Origin: an uncultured Saprospiraceae bacterium
Lineage (GTDB): Bacteria > Bacteroidota > Bacteroidia > Chitinophagales > Saprospiraceae
Assembly (NCBI GenBank): GCA_938028705.1
Contig: CALIZI010000113.1
Span: forward strand, 1-53,848
DNA length: 53,848 bases
Direction of reading: 5' to 3'
Shown: positions 26,201 through 34,450 of the stretch, in pieces
Layout: each line of letters begins with the position of its first letter
Numbering within the stretch: the stretch's first letter is position 1
The notes under the pieces: model-generated
Told to the model about the DNA's origin: nothing
What the model saw: only the letters and a program-made list of their open reading frames with translations
The model's database searches: none
Position numbers and translations under genes: made by a program

Positions 26201-29200
26201 ATGAATAAGCATTATCGAATACTCTTCATACTACTTGCCTTAATCCAATTATCAATACAGAGCCATGCCCAACAAGCCCGTTCCAATCATATTGAATTGG
26301 CAAAATCCAACTTCCATCTGACGGATAATGACCTGACAGGAATGCTACTCACGCACTCGCATACCAGTAAAAAAAGTGGCATTACACATTATTATTATCA
26401 ACAAACCTTTAATGACATCGCCATTCGGGGTGCAAATATGGATATTCATACAAAAGAAAATAAAGTATTAAAAATCAGTAGTTTATTCATTAAAAATATT
26501 GAAGAAAAAGTAGAAGGTAAGCCTGATATAGATGCTCGACAAGCCCTGACAAACGCAGCACTGCATACAGCGTTTCCTTTGCCTGATTTTCCAAAGATTC
26601 ATCAAAAAAAACAAGCCAATAATCGGAAAACTATATTTGACCATACAGGTATTGCACTCGAACCGATTGAAGCCGAATTAGTGTATATACTCAATAAGCG
26701 AAAAAAACTACGGCTGGCTTGGGAACTTAGTCTCTACGAATTGAGTGGACATCATTGGTGGCTTGTCACAATAGATGCAGAAACAGGAGAAGTCATTACC
26801 CAAGAAGATAGAGTATTGCATTGTGAATTTTCACATACGAATACTTTGAATAGCGGAACGCAAGATACATGCACAGAGGAGTATTTTAATAGCTCAAAAT
26901 ATATAAATCCGACAGATGCGATGAGTCAAAGTGTTGCAGACGGCTCATCCTATAATGTCTATCCTATCCGTATAGAAAGTCCGAGTCATGGTGGACGACT
27001 TGTCGTAAATCAACCTGCTGATGTAGATGCTTCGCCCTTCGGTTGGCATGACGTAAATGGTGTAGCAGGTGCAGAATATACCAACACGAGGGGCAATAAT
27101 ACATTTGCTTATGATGATGCAGATGGCAATAATAATACGCCGGGTGGCAGTCCTAATGGCGGTGCATCACTTGATTTTAATTTTCCCATTGACTTAAATA
27201 ATGCTCCTTCAACTAATCTTGATGCAAGTATTACCAATTTATTTTACTGGAATAATTTGATGCACGATGTGTGGTATCATTATGGTTTTGATGAAGCGGC
27301 AGGAAATTATCAGACAAATAATTATGGTAGAGGAGGAACCGGCGGAGACTTTGTATTGGCAGAAGCCCAAGACGGTAGTGGTACGAACAATGCTAATTTT
27401 TCTCCCGGCGTGGATGGTGGAAATGGGCGTATGCAAATGTTTTTATGGAATAATATACAAATAAATTTGAAGGTTGGCGATACGACTTACGAGGCATCTG
27501 GCGCACAGTTTGGACCGCGAACATTCGATATTAATGGTAGTTTGGTCATTGCTGATGATGACTCTGCCGACCCTACACAGGCTTGTAACGCACTCACACC
27601 CGCTAATGCTGCACAAATGTCAGGTAAGATAGCTTTGATAGATAGAGGATCTTGCAATTTTACTGTAAAAGTAGCTAATGCTCAAGCTGCCGGAGCTATT
27701 GGAGTGGTGATATGTAGTCAGGACAATATATTGCTCAATCAAATGGGAGGGGTAGATAATACGATTACGATTCCTTCCATACTCATTAAACAAAGTGATT
27801 GTGCAGTGATTCGCGCACAAATTCCCACAGCACCTGTTAATGTTAGTGCTGCATCAGGGCAATCCGATTCCAGTCTCGATAATGGCATTATTGCACATGA
27901 ATATGGACATGGCATTTCCAACCGTCTGACAGGTGGAGCCGCCAATTCCAATTGTCTCAATAATGAAGAACAAGCAGGTGAAGGTTGGAGCGATTGGTGG
28001 GGCTTGGTGATGACGGTAAAAGTCGGAGATACAGGTCCGCAAAGAAGGGGAGTGGGTACATATTCTATCGGACAAGTCACTACCGGAACAGGGATTCGCC
28101 GCTATCCGTACAGCACCGATATGAGTATCAATCCGCATACATACAATGATATTAAAACAGAGGTTGTTCCGCATGGTGTCGGTTCGGTATGGTGTGCTAT
28201 GATATGGGATTTATATTGGAATTTGATAGATGTATATGGTTACGATACGGATATGTATCGCGGTACGGGAGGCAATAATATCGCTATGGATTTGGTCATG
28301 GAAGGGCTTAAATTACAATCCTGCAATCCGGGTTTTATAGACGCACGAGATGCCATTTTACTGGCAGACCAAGCTCTGTATAATGGCGATAATGAATGCC
28401 TGATATGGCAAACTTTTGCAAGGCGCGGACTGGGCTTCAGTGCTTCACAAGGGAGCAGTGGCAGGCGAAGTGACGGTACGGAAGCCTTTGATTTGCCGCC
28501 CGGAATGAATGGTGTAACTGTCTCAAAATCAGCGGATAAAACACAGGTTTACCCTAATGACATCATTAATTTTACCCTAAAAATATCGGGTGGTCGCTGT
28601 TATGATGATGATAATATCAAACTTGTTGACAGCCTGCCCGCCGGATTGAAGTACATACAAGGTTCGGCAAGCAATAATGCTACGCACAACAATAATGTCC
28701 TTAGTTGGTCAACGATACCTTCACTTGCCAAAGATGCTAGTTTGACCTACACTTATCAAGCCATAGTAGATAGCAATTATATTGCTCCGGCATGGGATAC
28801 TTTGTTTTACGACGATATGGAAAATGGCTCAGATACTTGGTCACTTTCCAATGCCTCCAACCGTAGCAACTGGACAAGAGTAGATGATCCAATATGTGGC
28901 ACAACAGCATGGTACGCTATAGAATTGGAAGCTGGAACTACCATTGAACATCAATACCTCACCATGCCACTCACTACAATTGGTGCTGATGCTGAATTGA
29001 CATTTACACACCGATACGATACAGAACCTAATTGGGATGGCGGCAAAGTAGAATTATCGGAAAATGGCGGAATCAACTGGACGGATTTAGGACCTTACAT
29101 GACCCAAAATGGCTACAACGATTACATCAGAAACAACCCCGCCAACCTTGCCTTTGCAGATGATAGTGGTGGGTGTATCGAAACAAAAGTTGACCTCAGT

Positions 29201-30103
29201 AGCTTTGCAGGAGATGAGGTATTGATACGCTTCAATTTTTATTACGACCAAGGCGTTCCGGGTGAGGGTTGGTACATTGATAATGTCTATCTCGCCGGCA
29301 ATAGTGCTGTTGTCAATACCGCTCATATTACATCCAATCGCAATGTACATTCGGATTATGTAGGTATAGAAATTATCACATGTACGCCCATAGAATTATA
29401 CGCTAATCTTGAAGGGGCTTACGATGCTACACTCGGAGAAATGACCACTATTCTCAATACAGAACAAGGCTTATTGCCGGGGCAAACCCCTCTTGGCAAT
29501 CTGTCTATACCCACACCTGCCGGACAACCCTACGGTGTAGCTCCATGGAATTATAACGGAACGGAAGGTGCAGGTTGGACAGATGCGAATTATACCGAAG
29601 ATATAGTAGATTGGGTACTATTATCACTCAGAAGCGACGAGGCTAAAAACACGGAAATTCTCCAAACCGCAGCACTTTTGTACAAAGACGGCAGTATAAA
29701 ACCACTCGATAAATGCCTGATAAACACGACATTAGACAAAGGTTCGCTATATGCAGTGATTCAACATCGAAATCATATCGGCGTGATGTCACCTGTATCC
29801 GTGGATATGTCAACAGGTATATTGAGCCATGATTTTCGGATAGCAGACAGCTATAAAGACATCGCAAGTTTTGGACAAAAAAAGCTCAATTCGGGCGCGT
29901 GGACCATGTATGCCGGAGATATTGACCAATCGGATATGCCAAGTTATGACATTATAGGAACGGATAAAGTGATATGGGTAGAGGACAATGGTAATTTTGG
30001 TATTTATCTTCCTTCCGATGTCAACCTTGACGGAGATATAAATGGGGAAGACAAAGCCTTTTGGGAGAACAATAACGGTATATCCTCTCGTGTACCTAAG
30101 TGA
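26201..30103 (+). CDS. Secreted fungalysin-type (M36) zinc metalloprotease with multidomain tail
   Basis: 1300 residues. Signal peptide 1-24 (ends SHAQ), then an FTP-type propeptide region at about 35-200. The catalytic part has HDVWYHYGFDEAAGNYQ and GIIAHEYGHGISNRL with His566, Glu567 and His570, and GEGWSDWW near 595 giving the third zinc ligand. A PA domain (about 465-545, SGKIALIDRGSCNFTVK) is inserted just before the zinc site, as in many bacterial M36 enzymes. A DUF11-like repeat follows (VSKSADKTQVYPNDIINFTL), then a MAM/jelly-roll-like segment. Residues from about 1064 are the dockerin-ended module shared with the RHS and M12B proteins. No T9SS tail is seen. A MITE begins 8 bases after the stop codon. 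Confidence 0.9.
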   Translation: MNKHYRILFILLALIQLSIQSHAQQARSNHIELAKSNFHLTDNDLTGMLLTHSHTSKKSGITHYYYQQTFNDIAIRGANMDIHTKENKVLKISSLFIKNIEEKVEGKPDIDARQALTNAALHTAFPLPDFPKIHQKKQANNRKTIFDHTGIALEPIEAELVYILNKRKKLRLAWELSLYELSGHHWWLVTIDAETGEVITQEDRVLHCEFSHTNTLNSGTQDTCTEEYFNSSKYINPTDAMSQSVADGSSYNVYPIRIESPSHGGRLVVNQPADVDASPFGWHDVNGVAGAEYTNTRGNNTFAYDDADGNNNTPGGSPNGGASLDFNFPIDLNNAPSTNLDASITNLFYWNNLMHDVWYHYGFDEAAGNYQTNNYGRGGTGGDFVLAEAQDGSGTNNANFSPGVDGGNGRMQMFLWNNIQINLKVGDTTYEASGAQFGPRTFDINGSLVIADDDSADPTQACNALTPANAAQMSGKIALIDRGSCNFTVKVANAQAAGAIGVVICSQDNILLNQMGGVDNTITIPSILIKQSDCAVIRAQIPTAPVNVSAASGQSDSSLDNGIIAHEYGHGISNRLTGGAANSNCLNNEEQAGEGWSDWWGLVMTVKVGDTGPQRRGVGTYSIGQVTTGTGIRRYPYSTDMSINPHTYNDIKTEVVPHGVGSVWCAMIWDLYWNLIDVYGYDTDMYRGTGGNNIAMDLVMEGLKLQSCNPGFIDARDAILLADQALYNGDNECLIWQTFARRGLGFSASQGSSGRRSDGTEAFDLPPGMNGVTVSKSADKTQVYPNDIINFTLKISGGRCYDDDNIKLVDSLPAGLKYIQGSASNNATHNNNVLSWSTIPSLAKDASLTYTYQAIVDSNYIAPAWDTLFYDDMENGSDTWSLSNASNRSNWTRVDDPICGTTAWYAIELEAGTTIEHQYLTMPLTTIGADAELTFTHRYDTEPNWDGGKVELSENGGINWTDLGPYMTQNGYNDYIRNNPANLAFADDSGGCIETKVDLSSFAGDEVLIRFNFYYDQGVPGEGWYIDNVYLAGNSAVVNTAHITSNRNVHSDYVGIEIITCTPIELYANLEGAYDATLGEMTTILNTEQGLLPGQTPLGNLSIPTPAGQPYGVAPWNYNGTEGAGWTDANYTEDIVDWVLLSLRSDEAKNTEILQTAALLYKDGSIKPLDKCLINTTLDKGSLYAVIQHRNHIGVMSPVSVDMSTGILSHDFRIADSYKDIASFGQKKLNSGAWTMYAGDIDQSDMPSYDIIGTDKVIWVEDNGNFGIYLPSDVNLDGDINGEDKAFWENNNGISSRVPK
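29389..30100 (+). other. C-terminal shared module with dockerin-like loops (M36 copy)
   Basis: About 237 residues with NLEGAYDA, LLPGQ, AGQPYGVAPWNYNGTEG, VDWVLLSLR, AALLYKDG, HRNHIGVMSPVSV, DFRIADSY, WTMYAGD, then DIIGTDKVIW and NLDGDINGEDKAFW, finishing NNGISSRVPK at the very C-terminus. Confidence 0.85.
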
Positions 30104-30111
30104 TTTTTGGG

Positions 30112-30442
30112 GGGCGCAGTTCTAAATTGTCCGCTCAAAATGAAATTATAAAAATTTGATTATCAGTTGTTTATAGTCGCATAGCGACGGCACTATTTGT
30201 AACATCAAATCTCCCCCAAACCGAAAAAGGCGCATAGCGTCGTCACCCTTAATACGTCGATTTTAATAGTGCCGCCGCTATGCGGCTAAGGAAGTGAAGG
30301 GTTAGTCATCGGTTACAAATAGGGCTGGTGCTACTGCACCTTTTATCTCAAAAGTGTAATTCTATTTTTAGAAAATAAACATAAATATTTGATAATCAAA
30401 TATTTAAAAGAAAATAAATCGGAACAGTTTGGAACTGCGCCC
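30112..30442. mobile_element. MITE family B, copy 2 (331 bp), directly after the M36 gene
   Basis: Ends GGGCGCAGTTCTAAATTGTC and inverted, exactly 331 bp as in copy 1, and in reverse internal orientation. The 8-bp duplication TTTTTGGG (30104-30111 and 30443-30450) starts at the first base after the TGA stop of the protease gene. Confidence 0.93.
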
Positions 30443-30677
30443 TTTTTGGGTATCAGTTGATGGAGTTGAGTGGTTTATGGTTAGATGTAATATTATATTT
30501 ATTTTTTGTATATATTTTTTGATTTTAGAATTCATAATTTAAATAAAATTAAAAATGCTGCGAACCCTACATTTACTATGTTTTATGAATTTTAATAATA
30601 TTTTCAAAAAATGAATTTTAAAATAAAAAAATAAAAATCAATAAAATAGAAACACCTCGCGTCCACTCGTCCACTCG

Positions 30678-30972
30678 GGGTGCGATTCGTTTTTGTACCC
30701 GCTAATATTCTTGATTATCACTATTTTATGAATTTTAAATTAACTTGACGATAGTAGATTTTAAAAAACAATAATGTATTTGTGTTTAGGATGGAATATT
30801 TTTTCCGAATTTGGGCTAAAACTCGTCAGACATTTTCAAAATCTATCGATGATTTCATATTTTCCGACAAAGTTTAAATGTCAGACGAGTTTTAGCCCAA
30901 ATTCAAGCCCAATGCCCTCCATTATTGAATAAAAATTAAAAATGAGCATGGGTACAAAAACGAATCGCACCC
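30678..30972. mobile_element. MITE family C, copy 2 (295 bp)
   Basis: Same 23-bp inverted ends as the copy at 14268 (GGGTGCGATTCG...GTACCC), opposite orientation. The 9-bp duplication GTCCACTCG lies at 30669-30677 and 30973-30981. The interior contains a family D left end (CTTGACGATAGTAG) and the family D stem, so C looks like a D element captured within new ends. Confidence 0.92.
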
Positions 30973-30981
30973 GTCCACTCG

Positions 30982-31072
30982 CGTCCTACAAATTTACATT
31001 TTACATTTATTATTTTACATTTTACATTAATTTTATTAAAATGATAAAAACACCTCTTCACCCAAGTTGAAT
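30982..31072. repeat. TTTACATTTTACATT repeat
   Basis: GCGTCCTACAAATTTACATT and further TTTACATTTTACATT units. The same block occurs in reverse complement near the right end of the window (53730-53782). It may hold the signals for the SRPBCC gene, but no TAnnTTTG box is seen. Confidence 0.55.
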
Positions 31073-31576
31073 ATGATATTAAAAGTCAAAGTATCCACCA
31101 TTTACGAATGCTCGTTGGAAAGAGCTTTTAAAACACCAATGCTTTGTGATATTTCTAAAGTGCATACGGGATATGGGATGATGCCCAAAGTTACTCATTG
31201 CAGTGATGATGAAAATTGGGGCAAACCCGGCTTTAGCAAAAAAGTATATGTAACGAAATCTTTGACTCAAAAAGGCGGTTTTGGTTCTATGGATAAAGTA
31301 ATTGAACGTATAGAAAATCAATATTGGAAAATTGAAGTGAGTGAATTTCAATCATGGATGCTGGGTTTCTTTAAATTTGTAGGAGAATGGAAAACAACCG
31401 AGCTTGAACCCAACAAAACCTTGGTAGAATACACCTATGATTTGCATGCCAAGCAGCCCATTCTGTATCCGCTCAATTGGTTATTTGCAAAGCTATTTTG
31501 GAAGAGATATATGAAAAGAGTATTGGAGAATATCAGAACAATGGCTTATAATAACGAGCCTTATTTGTATGAATAA
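31073..31576 (+). CDS. SRPBCC superfamily protein
   Basis: 167 residues from the ATG at 31073; a TTG two codons upstream is less likely. The pattern is that of a START/SRPBCC (polyketide cyclase-like) ligand-binding fold: an opening strand LKVKVSTIYECSLERAFKTP, a long curved-sheet region (KVIERIENQYWKIEVSEF, GEWKTTEL, TLVEYTYDL) and a C-terminal helix with FWKRYMKRVLENIRTMA that closes the cavity. Ligand and partner are unknown. It is a single gene, convergent with the kdsC fusion gene; the gap between them is filled by a 9-bp minisatellite. Confidence 0.7.
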   Translation: MILKVKVSTIYECSLERAFKTPMLCDISKVHTGYGMMPKVTHCSDDENWGKPGFSKKVYVTKSLTQKGGFGSMDKVIERIENQYWKIEVSEFQSWMLGFFKFVGEWKTTELEPNKTLVEYTYDLHAKQPILYPLNWLFAKLFWKRYMKRVLENIRTMAYNNEPYLYE

Positions 31577-31587
31577 AAAACCAATCA

Positions 31588-31680
31588 CTCTATAAACTCT
31601 ATAAACTCTATAAACTCCATCAACTCTATAAACTCTATAAACTCCATCAACTCCATCAACTCTATAAACTCCATCAACTA
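31588..31680. repeat. 9-bp minisatellite between convergent genes
   Basis: About ten units of CTATAAACT alternating with CCATCAACT. The last bases provide the TAG stop (CTA at 31678-31680) of the minus-strand kdsC fusion gene. The same 9-mer, reverse complemented, makes the mreC-mreD spacer at 49783-49930. Confidence 0.85.
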
Positions 31681-32358
31681 ACCAATAAACGCATCAATAA
31701 ATTCACGCACACATCCTTCACCGCCTTTTAGGGTGAGAATGATGTCTGCGGCATTGCGTACTTGCCTGATAGCATCGGCAGGGCAGGCAGCTATACCCAC
31801 TTGTTGCATGACTGTGAGGTCATTGATGTCATCACCAATATAGGCAGTATCTTTTAAGCTGACATTCAGTTCTTTACACCATTGATTCAAGACTGTCAAT
31901 TTATCTGCTTCGTTGGCAAATACATGCTTGATACCGAGCATATCGGCGCGTTTTTGGAGTAGCGGTTTATTCAATCCCGAACTCAATAATGCGACAGGTA
32001 CACCTGCTTTAATAGCATTGATGATACCTCGTCCGTCTTTGGCATTAAATTTCTTGATTTCATCGCCGGAAGAGTTGAAATACATCCCACCGTCGGTCAT
32101 GGTGCCATCCACATCTAGTACCAAGAACTTAACCTGTACACGAGCGAGGAGTTCAGCATGTCGAGCCAAATCCTTTTTAAGTAAATCATCGATACTGATA
32201 TTAAATAAATCGGAAAGTTGCATCAAGTCTTGAACTGTAGGTTGTACTTCACCGGAGGCAAGATATGGGAAGGTAGCACCCAAACGAGAAGCTAGGTCTA
32301 TGGCATTAATATTTTTATGGTTTTTGAGATACGTAATGTTTTTGGCGAAAAAGTGCAT
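31678..32358 (-). CDS. kdsC: KDO-8-phosphate phosphatase with N-terminal XRE-type helix-turn-helix domain
   Basis: 226 residues; a plain KdsC has about 170-190. Residues 73-226 are the HAD-type phosphatase: FLVLDVDGTMTDGGMY with the catalytic DxD, FNAKDGRGI, ALLSSG, KHVFANEADKL, and YIGDDINDLTVMQ with the metal aspartates. It hydrolyses KDO-8-phosphate to KDO. Residues 1-65 are a five-helix XRE/Cro-like domain (LKNHKNINAIDLASRLG, LASGEVQPTVQDLMQLSDLF, SIDDLLKKDL), which is not part of ordinary KdsC. A regulator-enzyme fusion is therefore seen; what it binds is unknown. The gene follows the DAHP synthase gene by 66 bases. Confidence 0.88.
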   Translation of the reverse strand: MHFFAKNITYLKNHKNINAIDLASRLGATFPYLASGEVQPTVQDLMQLSDLFNISIDDLLKKDLARHAELLARVQVKFLVLDVDGTMTDGGMYFNSSGDEIKKFNAKDGRGIINAIKAGVPVALLSSGLNKPLLQKRADMLGIKHVFANEADKLTVLNQWCKELNVSLKDTAYIGDDINDLTVMQQVGIAACPADAIRQVRNAADIILTLKGGEGCVREFIDAFIG

Positions 32359-32424
32359 AGTGTTCCATTCGATACAGGGACTGGTTAATAATCTTCTTTC
32401 ACTGTGATAAATTTACCGAAAAAA

Positions 32425-33423
32425 TCATACCATAATTCTTCCGACGGCTGTTGCGATGGGGGGGAGGCTATCACGCAACAAACTGAATTGCTGATGATTA
32501 AGTTGTTGTGCGGCATCAGATTTGGCTACTTTAGGATTGGGGTGTACCTCTATGAGCAGCCCATCAATACCCATAGCTACACAAGCGCGGGTAAGGTCAG
32601 CTACGCCGTAGGCATAACCCATAGCGTGGCTAGGGTCGAGTACCACAGGCAGATTGGTTTTTTCTTTGAGGAAAGCTACTCCACAGAGGTCAAGCGTAAA
32701 TCGCGTCTGCGTCTCGAAAGTACGGATACCGCGCTCACACAAAACGACCTGTTCATTGCCGCCCGACAGGATAAACTCTGCCGCCTGTACAAATTCTTGC
32801 AAAGTAGTTCCAAAACCACGCTTCAAAAGTACGGTTTTTTTCGCTCGTCCGCAAGCCCTCAACACGCCGTGGTCATACATGGCTTTTGCGCCGATTTGTA
32901 CCACATCTGCATACTCAATAACGGCATCAATATGTGTAGCATCACGAACTTCGGTGACTATGGCAAGGTCGTATTTTTCACGCATTTTGGCAAGCAATTT
33001 CAAACCTTCCAAACCCAAGCCCTGAAAGCTGTATGGCGAAGTGCGCGGCTTAAAACATCCGCCCCGCAATGCCTTGATACCCAATGACTTCATCAATTGT
33101 GCAGAGGCTTCTATCTGTTCTTCTGATTCTACCGAACAAGGTCCGGCTATCATCATAGTATGCTGCGTATCGCCACCAATTGTCACACTACCGATTTGTA
33201 CGTTTCGCCCTTCGGGTTTGTAGTTGATATGAGCAAGCTGGAGGTCGTTGTCAAACATAAAAGTCTGCTCCACCAAGCCGTCTAATACGCCGTTCACTTC
33301 TTTTATTTTGGAGGATGTCACCAATGTTTGCCGTTCATTTTCAATAAGGTGTATGGCACCGATTTGAGTGGCAAGTTCAAGGGCTTTTTCTTTAGTGACG
33401 CTGCGCTTTAATTGTATGATCAT
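32425..33423 (-). CDS. aroF: 3-deoxy-7-phosphoheptulonate (DAHP) synthase, type I-beta
   Basis: 332 residues. It condenses phosphoenolpyruvate and erythrose-4-phosphate, the first step of the shikimate pathway. Residues 1-80 form a ferredoxin-like regulatory domain (IIQLKRSVTKEKALELA), as in the Thermotoga-type enzyme, which gives feedback control by Tyr or Phe in relatives. The barrel shows MIAGPCSVES, LRGGCFKPRTSPYSFQGLG, IGAKAMYDHGVLR, LLKRGFGTT, VVLDPSHAMG and LLIEVHPNP, with the metal Cys, His and Glu in place. KDO-8-phosphate synthase shares the barrel but lacks the N-terminal domain, so I prefer DAHP synthase despite the kdsC neighbour. It starts 36 bases after the MORN-like gene ends. 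Confidence 0.9.
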   Translation of the reverse strand: MIIQLKRSVTKEKALELATQIGAIHLIENERQTLVTSSKIKEVNGVLDGLVEQTFMFDNDLQLAHINYKPEGRNVQIGSVTIGGDTQHTMMIAGPCSVESEEQIEASAQLMKSLGIKALRGGCFKPRTSPYSFQGLGLEGLKLLAKMREKYDLAIVTEVRDATHIDAVIEYADVVQIGAKAMYDHGVLRACGRAKKTVLLKRGFGTTLQEFVQAAEFILSGGNEQVVLCERGIRTFETQTRFTLDLCGVAFLKEKTNLPVVLDPSHAMGYAYGVADLTRACVAMGIDGLLIEVHPNPKVAKSDAAQQLNHQQFSLLRDSLPPIATAVGRIMV

Positions 33424-33459
33424 TTTTTAGTTTATTGGCACAATGATTATAACTAAAAA

Positions 33460-34044
33460 CTACTTCACCATTTTACCATTCTTATAGGTGTATTCGAGTT
33501 TTACCTTGCCTTGTTCATCAAAGTATTTGGAATTGCCGTGCATCACACCGTTTTTATATTCCGATTCTTCTTTTAGTGTCGTACCGTCATCGTAATATTT
33601 GACCACTTTGCCCTCCAATTTACCATTGATGTATGTGCCGCTTGAAGTCACTTTTGCAGTGCTGCCATAAGTTTCTTTCGGACCATGCAACACACTATTG
33701 GCGTAGTAACTTTTTTCTTCGACCCTCGCAAATTTAGGCTTGACAGACATACCGCTTTTCGCGCCATTATGGTAATTCGTAATTTCTATAATCTGCTGTT
33801 TTACATCATCATAAAACATCCATGTACCATGTTTTTTGCCATTCAATAGTGTACCTTCTTCCATCGTTCTGCCCACGCCATTTCTCTTAATGGCTCGCTC
33901 TAAACCCTCGACACCCGGAATGGCTGTAATTTCGTAATCCCCTTGTTTGACACTTTCAATGACCGGTGTAGCAGTATTTGAACCCGTACCTCCACCACAA
34001 GAGATGAATAAGAAAAGGGGAATTATCCAAAGTAAATGTCTCAT
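33460..34044 (-). CDS. Lipoprotein with MORN-like (YwqK-type) repeats
   Basis: 194 residues. The N-terminus is a lipoprotein signal peptide with lipobox FISC (Cys about 16) followed by a Gly/Ser stretch. From about residue 60 there are five or six copies of a 20-residue repeat of the pattern G-x-Y-x-N-G-K-x-x-G-x-x-x-x-Y (NGKKHGTWMFYD, NGKLEGKVVKYYDDG, NGVMHGNSKYFDEQG, YKNGKMVK). This is the toxin_YwqK/MORN_2 type found in many Bacteroidota surface lipoproteins; some relatives act as antitoxins, but nothing here shows a toxin partner. It is the first gene of a tight minus-strand group with DAHP synthase and the KdsC fusion. Confidence 0.8.
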   Translation of the reverse strand: MRHLLWIIPLFLFISCGGGTGSNTATPVIESVKQGDYEITAIPGVEGLERAIKRNGVGRTMEEGTLLNGKKHGTWMFYDDVKQQIIEITNYHNGAKSGMSVKPKFARVEEKSYYANSVLHGPKETYGSTAKVTSSGTYINGKLEGKVVKYYDDGTTLKEESEYKNGVMHGNSKYFDEQGKVKLEYTYKNGKMVK

Positions 34045-34450
34045 TTTTAATGTGATAATATTGAAATATTGTAATGCGATAATGTTTTGAATGCAATAAT
34101 ACTGAAATGTGTTAATATTATAATTATTGAAAAGAATATTTTTTTATACTTTAAATTATTTATAAATGTGTTTGAATTGTAAAATTTTATTATAAAAATA
34201 TTTTAAATAAAAAATAAATTTATATAAATGATTGACACTTTTTTCAATATTAATATTATGCAAAATCTGAGTAATCCGTTTACTAAACTCTTTGAAGTTT
34301 AGTAAACGGGGTTTTAAATATTTTTTTATTTTAAAATAAATTATTTTTGTAAATTATTGATTTTTAAATAAAAATAAATTATAAAATAATTTCAATTATT
34401 ATAAAAATATTTTTAAATATAATTATTATAATATTACAAGTATTTCATCA
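34045..34450. repeat. AT-rich spacer with inverted array and terminator
   Basis: Left part AATATTGAAATATTG, AATGCGATAATG and AATGCAATAATAC; right end ATTTCATCATTATCGCAT; the centre is almost pure A/T and contains the strong hairpin at 34276-34309. Confidence 0.6.
34276..34309. terminator. Strong hairpin terminator downstream of the SprB-repeat gene
   Basis: Perfect 14-bp stem CCGTTTACTAAACT / AGTTTAGTAAACGG with a 6-base loop. On the plus strand it is followed by GGTTTT and an A/T run. For the minus-strand gene ending at 34451 the T tract is weak, but the position suits it. Confidence 0.65.

Noticed and set aside
31588-31680. CRISPR-like array
   Set aside because: The units are only 9 bp, directly adjacent, without unique spacers, and there are no cas genes.
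32425-33423. KDO-8-phosphate synthase (kdsA), given the kdsC neighbour
   Set aside because: The N-terminal ferredoxin-like domain and length of 332 fit type I-beta DAHP synthase; KdsA is about 280 residues without it.
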